Assembly (NCBI GenBank): GCA_025642075.2
Contig: JAODUO010001643.1
Location: forward strand, 23,501 to 87,500
Length of the DNA stretch: 64,000 bases
Reading direction: 5' to 3'
Source: Ridgeia piscesae
Lineage: Eukaryota > Annelida > Polychaeta > Sabellida > Siboglinidae
Shown here: positions 1 through 60,107 of the stretch, in pieces
Numbering within the stretch: position 1 is the first letter of the stretch
Layout of the letters: each line of letters starts with the position of its first letter
The notes under the pieces: model-generated
The model's input: the letters and a program-made list of their open reading frames with translations, nothing else
Database searches by the model: none
What the model was told of the DNA's origin: nothing
Program-made: the position numbers and the translations under genes

Positions 1-41
1 AACACAGCATAGAATCCACAGAATTGTGTCCCTGGGCTGAC

Positions 42-6392
<6,351 letters not shown>

Positions 6393-6422
6393 ATCTGTGT
6401 ATGTCAGGTGTGTCAATGCCAA

Positions 6423-7035
6423 GGTGGTCCATTCACTGTCAGTTGGTCTCTTCTATGATTCTCTACAAACACAACGGTCAATTCACTGTCAGTTGGTCAC
6501 TTCTATGATTCTCTACAAACACAACACAATGGTCAATTCACTGTCTATGAGTCTCTTTGGTGATTCTCTATAAACACATCAAAATGGTCCATTCACTGTC
6601 AGTTGGTTTCTTCTATGATTCTCTATAAACACATCACAATGGTCCATTCACTGTCTATGAGTCACTTCTATGATTCTCTACAAACACATCACAATGGTCC
6701 ATTCATTGTCTATGAGTCTCTTTTGTGATTCTCTACAAACACATCACAATGGTCCATTCACTGTCAGTAATGGTTTCTTCTATGATTCTCTACAAACACG
6801 TCACAATGGTCCATTCACTGTCTACGAGTCTCTTCTAGGATTCTCTATAAACACATCACAATGGTCCATTCACTGTCTATGAGTCTCTTCTAGGATTCTC
6901 TACAAACACATCACAATGGTCCATTCACCGTCTATGAGTCTCTTCTAGGATTCTCTACAAACACATCACAATGGTCCATTCACCGTCTATGAGTCTCTTC
7001 TAGGATTCTCTACAAACACATCACAATGGTTCAGT
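6423..7035. repeat. 55-bp minisatellite upstream of PCYT1 exon 1
   Basis: About eleven copies of a 55-bp unit (core CACAATGGTCCATTCACTGT). It begins 31 bp upstream of the PCYT1 start codon on the minus strand. Some copies contain CCAACTGACAG on the minus strand, an acceptable 3' splice site, so the array may border a 5'-UTR intron; that cannot be settled here. Confidence 0.9.
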
Positions 7036-10000
7036 TATTGTCATGCTCACATCTGTCTATTTACTATTGATCAATGGGTATCCTGAGGGACGTTGAAGAC
7101 TGTTATATAACTTCTGATTGCATTTAAATACATTTAATTGTTTATACTTTTAAATAAATCAGTTTTAATTATCTTTCATTTGTAAGCACTGCACGGTCTT
7201 CTACTCCTGAGTACTGAAATTATAATTATTATAAAATGTACATCACTGGCTAGCATTACTGATGTAATTGTCAACTGTGCCCATTTCCCTGCTAAAAATA
7301 ATTCCTCATGCTGTCAAACGTATGTGAAAAGAATACCATTCTAAAATTATTTCATACAATCTGTCTACCAGGAATCTGACAGTAAATTAATGATACCTGC
7401 TTATATGCAGATGGACAGCTGTTGTTTATCAATATTTCTGGGTTGTGTAATTCATTATTCAGCCCCTCTTTGAAATGCTGCAAGGAATGGTATACAGCGA
7501 TTGGCTCAAAGAGCCACCGACCTCAATCTGACAACGTATACCCCGGTAGGTCTGCAAGACCCACAATGTCAGAGTTTAAACTAAGAATTTAGTTAGTTCT
7601 ACTCAGCAGACTATTCAGTTGAATCTAAGGCAATTAGTTTCCCATGCAGTTTGTGAAAGATAAATTGATTTACCTTGTAGTCGTTAGACTCATTTCAACA
7701 CATTCATTACCTTTCAATGCTGCTAGTTAATCATGCAACAGTTCACTCATCTTACACAAGTGACATAATTACTTTTGCATCTTCTTCAACTGTGTGCTGG
7801 TTATGCATACAATTTGTTTGCCTTCTGGGTGAAAAGCTTTTTTGTGAAACAGCGTAGTGAGCACGTAGCTTAAGGTAGTAAAATCAACCTTTCTCCTGAC
7901 TAACTTGGAGGGGTGTGTTGGCTTAGACTCTAAGTCAGCACACCCTTTTTCTAACTGCCCCAGTGCTTAATTAAGCTGGTCCAATATATTACACTGCATC
8001 ACCTAAGTAGCATGTGATTGCCTTGCAGTGCAAGCGCCAGGCAGAAAATCGTATTTTTCGCTCAGTTCACTTTGAACACATAGAAAACTCCACTTTCAAC
8101 TTGCTTCTCACACTCTCCCAGTGTTCATGTATTGCCTCTCATATAATACATACAATGTACCAGGTTCAACAGCATGTCATGGCAGTAGATGCACATGTTA
8201 CACACTGGTGTCAAGAGGGATTTATACCCCACGTTTTGGTATATAGAAAATTGGTGTAACTATTATGGTAGCTACCAGGCAGTACTATGGAAGTGTGCAG
8301 TCTGCACATGGGTATATTTTCTCCTTGAATTTATGCATGCAGATCAGTGTATTTTGGGTGTTGTAAATATGTATCAACACCAATTTAGGGTTGTTTGGGC
8401 GAAATTGCAGTAATTGGTACAGAGATCTTAAATAATTATGTACCTGTCTGTGCACAGGTATTGAAATTCAATGTGAATAAATAAACATGATTGCCCATTA
8501 CCAAGCTACACAATAGTTGGTCTGTCTTAGGGTCTGCCTGATCAATTTTACAATCCATAAAATTATAATAACACGAATAACACGTACACAGGGTGAGGGA
8601 ATACCATATGGAAGTAGCACATAGAATTACAATTACAAGTGCTCCGTGTATATAAATATCAGAACTGCATCACCTTTGATGCCATTCTGATAGGGTTTTA
8701 CCTGTCTAAATGACAGGTGGACGGGTCTCTGCATAAAGCTATGCACACCGCTGACTAAATGAATCAATGAAGACTGAATAAAATTGGCTAAACTTTGGAA
8801 TGTAACAGTGTCCAGACTGTGAGTCCAATGTCCTAACCATGTAGACACGTCAGTGGCACTCAATATGATGTGAGAGCTGATAATGAACCACACATCTGTC
8901 TGGTGCTGAGCCCATCACATGTAACTATAATGCCACTGAGCCTGGATCCCCAAGGATGTAGAGGTTATATTATTAATAGATCCCTTACGGTAATTAAGCC
9001 ATGACAGTAGAAGCGTGATGCTAATTAACGACAGCACTGCTGGAATTATACACCATGGTCAGGCACCTTTTACTTACACAACTCTGAATTATTCTGATTG
9101 CATTGGTGATGTTATATAACCTAGGCATTGTTCTGAACTGTCTTGCTTTCAACTATTGATACAGTTTTTTCCCAGACATCAATATTTCATATAAGATTTT
9201 TTTAGTTTAAATAAAATAGCAATAACTTAAATTTGGGTTGTTTTTATCTTTTGCAGGACTAGTAAACTCTTGTCTTTACTAGTCTCGCTGTGTAGTAAAA
9301 TAAATGTCAAAGTTCTACCACAGTTGGATGCCTTCAAAATCTGCACTCTGTTGCAGCCTGCATAGATTCCAATCAGAGCTGGTTCTTGTCATCATTTCAG
9401 CAGGGACACATTGTATTTTCAAGTAATAACAATTCAAAAGATCCAACACATGGCCCCACTGTCTCTCCATACACAATTATCAAGAGTCTGTCTTTTCAAG
9501 AAGCACCGTGGACCTCGTGCTATGTCATGCCTAGTGCCTGGAATGAACAACAGCATTCTGTTATATTTGTCTCATTCAACTAGTGACACTAATTAAATTC
9601 CTGGTAACTTAACCGACACACTGGCTGCTTGTTTGAAGTCTGTCAACAATATGCTGATCAATAAACCAAACCCATTGGTAATAAGATTTTAAAGGCAGTT
9701 CTGTCATGTCTGCATGGTACCTAGACCCAATCTATAAAATAAAGAGAATATATGGTTAATTTTCTTAACTTTAGAATTGAGCTTGCATTCGCAGGTCATC
9801 GATATGCCTCCAAAAACATGATGTGCTTCAGCGCTACAGCTTTTAATTTGCCAAAGGTTCGCATTGGATTAAACCCAGGTTCTCTTACTCTTTAGTTGAG
9901 AGTCCATTGCCCTACCCAGCTAACAAGGAACCATTTCTGAACCAGTTGGCACGTGTCATACTGGTTCATAATTGGTACTGCTCCACCAGTACATGTTTTC

Positions 10001-11399
10001 ATGTGTATTCACGTGAATACACGTGTTCTGCCTGTTGTCACAAGTTTTGAATGAGTTTGACACGAATCATACTGGATAGTGTTGTTATCAGCCAGCACAT
10101 CTGTGATCAAAGTTTATTATAGTGTTGCCGATTAAACAGGCACTACATAAGTGTCCTTGTCAACGCTACAGTCAGGACAGATGAACTGTGCCTAGTGACA
10201 AATTATATATTTTTAGAATTAAAATATGAATTTATAATTAACTCATGATTTCACGGTAAACACGTGTCGACACACCAAATTTGCTCACAGAATCCGGTGA
10301 ATTCACGAAATTGAGCCAGGGTCGTTGTTTGCTGGGGTCATTAGCCACTATTAGTTTTGTACAAATGAATTAAAATAGTGTACATGATCTATAGTGGGTC
10401 CAATGGCAATAGCAACGTTTGTAGATTAAGATATTTCTTCACAATCCATCCATTGGTGGAGATCTTGGGCATCACAGTATTTTAAATGTAGTGCTTCCAA
10501 ACACGACTGATCCCAGCCACATTGGCATAATGACCTTTAGGTTTTTGCCAATTTTTTATTAAGACATAGACACTTATATCTTATCAGGTTTGCTACTACA
10601 TGTACAGTGCTGACATGCTGAGATTCTGGTTGGTAACAGGTTCAATCTCTAGTTCCTCCAATCCACTGCTTTTTCTCCTAATACATATTTTTTCATGATC
10701 ATTCACCTAGCTTCATGTGGTCGAACATTCGAGCATTCTAACCACTCAAACACTATATACCTAGGACAGTCTATACCTCATTCCTAGTATATAATTTAGT
10801 TACATTAGATTACAATAATTCATGCATATCTAATGATCGAGTAGTGTCTACTGTCTAGTCTAATATAACACTGATGAAGACGTTGTTTTATGTTATAATG
10901 TAAACAAGTCCAATAATTTTTATCACCAAGCATCATCAGTATATAATGTGAACTTGAGCTTGGACGTATGCGAACAGTGCGGACCTTCAAAAGCATCCTT
11001 CAAACACCTGCCATACACAAAGTCCACAGTAAGCGTGTGTGTCTGACCTCTGAATGCTTTTACAAATATCACATCATTTTTACATTTCTTATGCAATTTT
11101 AAAGACTCCTAATATGTGATTTTACTATAAACGTCTACAAAGTCATCTAACATCGCCCACGAAGAATCTTGCTGTCGTCAAGCACCAGCAGTACCGGCCA
11201 GGTGTGGTGCATTCCTGTGCTCGACGAAGCATGTCTAAGCTGGCTAGTCCCATTACGCTGCGTTGTGTTCGGGAACCTTTGTGTCCCGATGCCAGTTGAC
11301 CTGCTGACACACTGTATTCATGTCGGACAGTTCGTAGCCTGTCAAGGAAGGAAAAACGCACAATCGCCATCGCAACGCCAGCAGTGACATGCATCGCCG
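7036..11399. other. Intergenic region between PCYT1 and the LINE
   Basis: No exon with family resemblance seen. It presumably contains PCYT1 5'-UTR and promoter sequence, which I cannot locate. Recognisable items are a fragment of the Y-family MITE at 8694-8746 (GACAGGTGGACGGGTCTCTG), an antisense tRNA-derived remnant at about 9860-9930, and a 20-bp perfect palindrome at 10003-10022. Confidence 0.5.
9860..9930 (-). repeat. tRNA-derived SINE remnant (antisense)
   Basis: The reverse strand carries TTAGCTGGGTAGGGCAATGG (A-box-like) and AACCTGGGTTTAATCC (B-box-like) at tRNA spacing. It resembles the better-preserved copy at 52960-53045. Confidence 0.4.
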
Positions 11400-14300
11400 G
11401 CTTTGGGATCACCCATTCATGACGGCCGGATTTGTCGTTGTCGTACTTCGGCAACACCGGATGTTGTGATGACAGACCGCATGCCTATCCCCTCCGTGGG
11501 GCCATCACTAGATGACATAGTGGCTCACCCTGCTCAACCGATGATCGGCTCGTACATTCGACTGATGCTGTTGTTGTGTGGGGATGTTTCATTAAACCCC
11601 GGCCCTCGTAACTGGAAGTGTCCGTGTGGCGTGTGTCACAAGCCTGTAAAATCTAATCAGCAAGGCCTACAGTGTGACTCGTGTGATACGTGGTCACATT
11701 TGAAGTGCCTGCCAGAAGCCATCCGTGTTACAAATCAAGATTATGCTAGACTGTCAGTGACTACTGATAACTGGTACTGCTTCCTGTGTCAACTACCCCT
11801 GTTCACTGACTCGTTCTTCTCATCTGCAGAATCACCTCTAGCAGATGATACGAATGACGAAATTACATCTACATCTGAGGTAAACGATATATTCTACGAA
11901 CTTCGCTCAGTGATGAAGAAATGCCCAAAGAACATTATCATCTCACACCTTAATATCAACAGCCTGCGAATTTTTTTTTACGAACTGTCTGATTTGTTTT
12001 CAAGTATGCTTGTGGACATCTTATTTATAACTGAGACTAAACTAGATCCTTCTTTCAGTCTTGCTCAGTTTGACGTACCTAACTACAGGTCTTTTAGAAA
12101 AGACCGGACTGGTCGAGGTGGGGGCATTCTGACATATGTCAGATCTGACTTACCAACACGTCAGCGCCCCGACCTTGAGTTACAGCATGTAGAATGCATT
12201 ACAATTGAAACAACAGTTTGTGGTCGCAAATGGGCGATTGTCTGCGTCTATCGGCCACCTTCGATGCTTAATGCTAGTTTTATTGACGATTTTACTACGT
12301 GTATTGATAATGTTCATGTTCATTTCGACAATATAATTGTCATTGGAGATTTGAACTATGACCTGGTGAAACCTGACAAATCCCAACCTTTGCATACGGT
12401 ATGTGACATATTTGATTTTACAAATCTTATCAAGACTCCAACATGTTTCATGAAAGACGCTCACCCTTCAATTTTGGATGTTATCCTTACAAATAGAACG
12501 TCACTTCTGTTTAACATCACAAATTCCACATGCAGCATTAGTGACTGGTACAATATCATTTCCAGTGTTATTAAAGGTGCAGCTCCTCCACCAAACAAAC
12601 ATAAAATTAAGTGTCGCTCATACAAACATTTCGATGAGAGGGTCTTCAGTGAGGCAGTGGGTGTCATCCCTTTTGATGTTGCTTATGTTTTTGATGACGT
12701 GGATGACATCTACTGGGCTCATGAAGTTCTCCTCACACATGTTTTAAACGAGCATGTCCCGATCAAAGAGAAAACTGTCAAAACCAAGCAAACCCCATTT
12801 ATGAATTCCAAACTTCGAAAAGCAGTCTTTAAAAGTCAATGTTTTTCAACAAATACAAAACATGGCGTACTCCGGCCAACTGGGAATCTTAGAAATCTCT
12901 GTACAAAACTAAAACGGTAGTCAATAAGACATTACTTTTCCAAGAGGTGTGCCGGTGGACCCAAGTCTAAAGACTTCTGGCCCACCGTAAAACCATTTTT
13001 GTCAAACAAATGGCTGCTAAAAGACCCTGTAATAATACTCTCAGAAAACGATAATATCATATCAAACCAAATCTCTGTTGCGAGTACCCTGAATGAGTTC
13101 TTTGTAAATGCAGCCCAAGACATATCATCTGTACCTATCCCGGAAGACATATTAAACCACCCCATCATCCCAAAAACAACATCCCACATCCCTGCTCCTA
13201 CTGCTTTTGATTTTAGTCCCGTCACCTCTGAGAGCATAGATATACTTACATTTCTAAATTTAACTCAAGAAAAACCACTGGAGTCGATGGCATCCCCGCA
13301 AAAATCATAAAATCTTGCAGTAAAACAATTTCAGAAACACTAGCAAAATTAATCAACCACTCATTTGCGACCTCAGCATTCCCAAACAGTCTGTAAGAAG
13401 CTCAAGTTATCCCGGTGTATAAGAAAAAGATCCCTTAGACAAGCAAAACTACAGACCGATTAGCATTCTCCAGTTCATCTCTAAGCTATTTGAAAAGGCC
13501 ATCAACTCCCAATTAAGCACTCATTTTGAGAATATGTTCAACCCTTTCCTCTGTGCATTCAGGTCAGGCATGGGGTGTCAGTCCACTCTATTGAGACAAG
13601 TAGAGGATTGGCGCAAGGCACTTGACAGCCATAAGTATGTCGCAGCCATTCTCATGGACGTGACAAAGGCCTTTGATTGCCTCCCTCACAGCCTGCTCTT
13701 AGGTAAACTCAATGCTTATGGCCTGGCCTTTCTGATAAATCAAGCAGTTTAGTTAACTATCTCAGCAACAGGAAACAGCGAGTGAAATTAGAACCTCACT
13801 ACAGTGAGTGGGCTGACATCGTCAGAGGTGTACCCCAAGGCTCTATTCTTGGCCCTCTTCTATTAAATGTTTTTATTAATGATATTTTTAACTTTTTTGA
13901 TAAGTCCTCTCTCTACAATTATGCTGATGATAACACCCTGTCTTAAGCCCACTCAAATTCTGACACTCTCATTCACACCTTGCAACAAGACTGTACATCT
14001 ACATTACAGTGGTTCAATATCAACGAGATGAAGGCTAACCCATCCAAATTCCAAGCAATTAGCTTCGGCAAGAGGGGAACAAGGGACATAACAAATTTTA
14101 CTTTTGAAAACACTACCATTCACTGTGAAAACTCTGTTGTACTTCTCGGCATTGGGATTGATCATTCGTTAACTTTTAACACACATATCGCTAATAAGAT
14201 CTGCAAAAAGGCAGCTAGACAGTTAGCGGTCTTAAAACGTCTCGGTCATCTCCTTACTCGACAAGGGTAACTTGCAATTTTCAAATCCTTCATAACATCA

Positions 14301-15020
14301 AACTTTTTACTTTCCTTTGATCTGGCTTTTGTGTAGCCAATCTAGCACCAAAAAACTTGAACAAATTCAGGACAGAGCACTTCGCTTTATTTACAATGAT
14401 TATTCATCCACACATTTTAAAGACCGCTAACAACGAACACCTTCACGTTAAAAGGAAAAAAGAAATGGCATGCGAAGTATTCAAAATTGTAAATAATATT
14501 GCTCCAAGTTTTATTCAAAATCTCATCATGCTAAAATTTTCTCAGTATTCAATGCGAAAGGATAACTCTGCAGTTGTCTCTAAGGCAAACATGTTTAAAT
14601 ATGGGCTTAAATCATTTATTCGTGATGGGCCCCGGATCTGGAACAGCCTGCCAAATGAAATGCGAAAAACAGTCAACTACAGCGAGCGCAGACTGATCCG
14701 GAACTGGGATGGCCCATCATGCAATTGCTCTATATGTAGGTAAACAGCTAACAGTTGACATGTTTGTTGCCATGCCATTATATAGTGAATATAGCTTTCA
14801 TTGTGTACATGCATGCATGCATGCATATGTATTATTTTGTTTACTTTGTACTCATTACCCGTATTTTATATGTTTGATTGCTGTCATTTTAAATACTCTG
14901 TATGCCTTTTATGTTTTATGTCTCGTTGCTTTACACTTGTTTGTCGGAAAATAGCTCAGATGAGCTAATGTTATCAAATTAATATGTAAATCGACGTTAA
15001 ATAAAGCTCCTTGTATCGTG
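11400..15020 (+). mobile_element. CR1-like non-LTR retrotransposon, decayed
   Basis: One element with a 2A-like peptide, PHD-type zinc finger, AP-type endonuclease and reverse transcriptase in order, followed by a 3' end near TTAAATAAAGCTCC. The reverse transcriptase is split over several frames with stops. The 5' boundary is uncertain; the upstream 11143-11399 stretch may be its UTR. Lies head-on between PCYT1 and POLA1, just upstream of the POLA1 promoter. Confidence 0.85.
11469..14743 (+). pseudogene. LINE polyprotein: 2A-PHD-endonuclease-reverse transcriptase, frameshifted
   Basis: The frame from the ATG at 11469 runs 483 codons to the stop at 12918-12920. Residues 33-46 include LLLCGDVSLNPGP, a 2A-type ribosome-skipping motif (scissile Gly-Pro at 11601-11606). 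A C4HC3-like PHD finger follows at about residues 51-107 (CPCGVCHKPV, LQCDSCDTWSHLKC, WYCFLC). The endonuclease then shows HLNINSL, FITETKLD, VCVYRPPS and IVIGDLNYDL. The final catalytic block reads SISDWYNI, where related CR1 elements have His in place of Tyr (codon 12549-12551). Reverse transcriptase pieces continue in other frames: LMDVTKAFDCLPHSLLLGKL, GVPQGSILGPLL and YNYADDNTLS (YADD at 13920-13931) followed at once by a stop at 13944-13946. The tail piece (14357-14743) contains RIWNSLP, a common LINE C-terminal motif. Not functional. Confidence 0.85.
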
Positions 15021-15895
15021 TATCTTGTCATACTGTGAGGCTACAGGCCTGGCTAACCAGTCCATCACACGCCGCACATGCATTATCCGTACACAGAGGT
15101 CTTAGCTCCTGCCTGTAGCCTCGCTTGCCCTATGGCATGCCATGGCCCATACCCAGGCCCCGATGTAGTACACTCCGCCGTGTACGGTACACGCATTCAT
15201 TTCCGGAATATAAATCCATGTGTTTTCACGATCTGCCCACGATGCTAAAGGAAAATGGGCGTGTCATTTGTTGCTGTATACACCACCAATCACCTGTTTA
15301 GCCTCAAAACGAAAGTGGTACAGCTACACATCAACAGTGAAAATTTAAATTTAGATGAAGCATACCACACATGCGAAACACACCTCAGCACGTCCGTCCG
15401 TCAGGCCATGAAACGACGAAACACTCCACTCACTTTTGACCTTAATTTGTTGACGTCACAACTCACCATATGAATAGTTCATGTCGGTGTATCTGTCAAG
15501 CAAACATTTCGCAGTTTGGTAACTACTTTAACGTTATATAGACAATATAATGCATATATAACCAGCAATATGTTATCGTACTATAGAAACATAAATGCAA
15601 AGTAGCAATAATTCCTGATATTTCACGCAGTCTCCGATAGCAATATGCGGAAGCGACCTTTAGTTTAGCTTTAGAGTGCCACATAATGCAAAGTTGATTA
15701 TTAGTACTTGTTGGCGCGAACCGTAGAAATCAATTCAAAAAGTTGAGCAACGCGCGGATGTCATGAAATATTTATTTAATGAAATGTACGAGTTATGATA
15801 TTATCAGAAGTGCATACGCATAATATTTTTCGTCGACGTTTTGTAAAAGGGTATAGCTTTATTTCCCGCCAAATATTTAACAATAAAGCCTAACT
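15021..15895 (+). promoter_or_regulatory. POLA1 promoter region with two E2F-type sites
   Basis: TTTCCCGCCAAA at 15862-15873 is a full E2F/DP consensus 22 bp before the POLA1 start codon, and TTGGCGCGAA at 15711-15720 is a second good match. E2F control of replication genes at G1/S is well established in animals, so these probably drive S-phase expression. No TATA box is evident. An 11-bp inverted pair (AGGCTACAGGC 15038-15048, GCCTGTAGCCT 15111-15121) lies at the left. Confidence 0.7.
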
Positions 15896-58126
<42,231 letters not shown>

Positions 58127-58329
58127 GATGACACATCACTGGTGACAACCAGCAGCATGTTCCTATTGCACAACGGACACAGGGACATATAAACTGTTTG
58201 TTTTATGTGTAGCCATATGGCAGTGGACGGAGGGTTATTAACTGGAGGACGATCTTTGAGGAAACTATGAGCCTACGAACTATGAACTACAATAGTCCTG
58301 AATGAACATTAATTGAGTTATACCAGTGT

Positions 58330-59115
58330 GCTCAAGTACAAATGGTGGTTCTATGTAATTGTCTTGTTCAAGTACAATTAGTGAGTCAACAGTCTACATC
58401 GTTGTGTTCATGTCATTTAGTGAGTCTACACCGTCATGCTCATGTGTAGTTACCGGCTCTACACCATTAAGTACAATTAATGGGATTATACCATATTGTT
58501 CAAGTACAATTAGTGGCTTTACGCCACTGTCTTACTCAAATAGAGTTACGGGCTCTACCATCTGCACCATTGTGTACAAGTACAATTAGTAGTTGTACAC
58601 CATTGTGTTCATATACAATTAGTAGTTGTACACCATGTTCAAGTACAATTAGTAGTCATACACCATTGTGTTCAAGTACAGTTAGTATGTGTACACCATT
58701 GTGTCCATATACAATGAGTAGTTGTACACCATTGTTCAAGTACAATTAGTAGTCGTACACCATTGTGTTCATATACAATTAGTAGTTGTACACCATTGTG
58801 TTCATATACAATTAGTAGTTGTACACCATTGTTTTCATGTACAATTATTAGTTGTACACCATTGTGTTTATGTACAATTAGTAGTTGTACACCATTTCTT
58901 TCAGATACAATTAATAAGTGTATACCTTTGCTTTCAGGTACAATTAATAGGTGTACCTTGTGTTCGAGTACAATTATTGGACCTACATCATTGTGTTCTT
59001 ATTGGATCTACATCATTGTGTTCAAATACATTTACTCAAGTACATTTACCCCACCATGTTCATACATACTGTTGTGTTCAAGTACATTTAGTGAGTTCAC
59101 CATTGTGTTCATATG
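58330..59115 (+). repeat. 33-bp minisatellite in the POLA1 3' UTR or flank
   Basis: About 24 diverged copies of a unit with core TACAATTAGTAGTTGTACAC. Starts 200 bp after the stop codon. If the poly(A) signal at 59375 is used, the whole array is transcribed. Confidence 0.9.
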
Positions 59116-59374
59116 CAATTAGAACAGACATGTTTTAATGTGTCCCATCATGTCCTGTTGTATTTGGTGCTGTCTGTTACAGGAACTTGTTCATATGTTC
59201 ATGTTATTGACATGTTGATGTGATTCATCCTGTCTTAGATCAGATCTTGTCTTGGCTTCAAGAAAATGAAACAGTTGAAACTAAAGTAAAACAAATATTC
59301 CTGTATAAGATTTTGTACAACAAGTCTTGTTGTTTTGTTTTGTTTTGTTTAGTTAAATTCATAAAATTCGTTGT

Positions 59375-59380
59375 AATAAA
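59375..59380 (+). terminator. Candidate POLA1 poly(A) signal
   Basis: AATAAA, the first clear hexamer I see after the TGA at 58126 on the plus strand. Implies a 3' UTR of about 1.25 kb. Beyond it, 59400-60107 has no recognisable feature. Confidence 0.4.
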
Positions 59381-60107
59381 ATAGTAATATACAGCAGTTT
59401 GCATAAGTTATGTTTCTATGATTTGGGAGCACTAATGGAACATTTTAAGAACACTACTTGTTTTCTGTTTCCTTTAAAAAAAGCATGACTTAATATATAA
59501 TCTCTTATATAACTGTTATATAATCATGAGATAACTTGCATGATTTTCATGAAGGAGATTCATAATATTATTCCAGTCATACATCCACCGTCATCCACAA
59601 ATCGTAAATTATGCTTGAACAGCGGAGTGTACGACGAACAGGTTTGTCATAAGACAAATCCTGGCTACATTAGCTTCGATTACTCAGCCTACGTGAGGTG
59701 GCAACACTTCAATTCCGCCCTGTTTTTAGCGTCGATTAACCAGACTCCGTGAGGTGGCAGCACTTTTCAGCCTCAGTTATATTAGGGTAGACTCTCAGGC
59801 CTACTATGAAATAAAAACTATAGACTTTTACAAGATGTAATGATAGCCTATGAAAGTTGTTGAACATTGAACTTATATTCACATAAAAATAAACAGAAAT
59901 ACATATTTGCAGTTGTTTATGAAGCAGGAATCATTGTGTATAAAGCGATACTGTTTTTGAGTGTACTTAAATGTTAGTTATATCGACACAATGAATTACT
60001 TAAGAAATAATTAGGTGTTATTTTTTTAAAAATTTACAATACTGAATTGATTATAGTATACCAGTGCTGCCTCTAACGAATAAATTCACTGTCTATCAGC
60101 CTCGCCG

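Noticed and set aside
11469..14743. An active retrotransposon or a host PHD-finger gene
   Set aside because: The reverse transcriptase is broken by frame changes and a stop right after YADD, and the PHD finger is fused to an endonuclease, so it is a dead LINE.
58359..59138. Open frames across the 3' region of POLA1 (CTPLCSYTISS repeats)
   Set aside because: 33-bp minisatellite in three overlapping frames, after the POLA1 stop codon.
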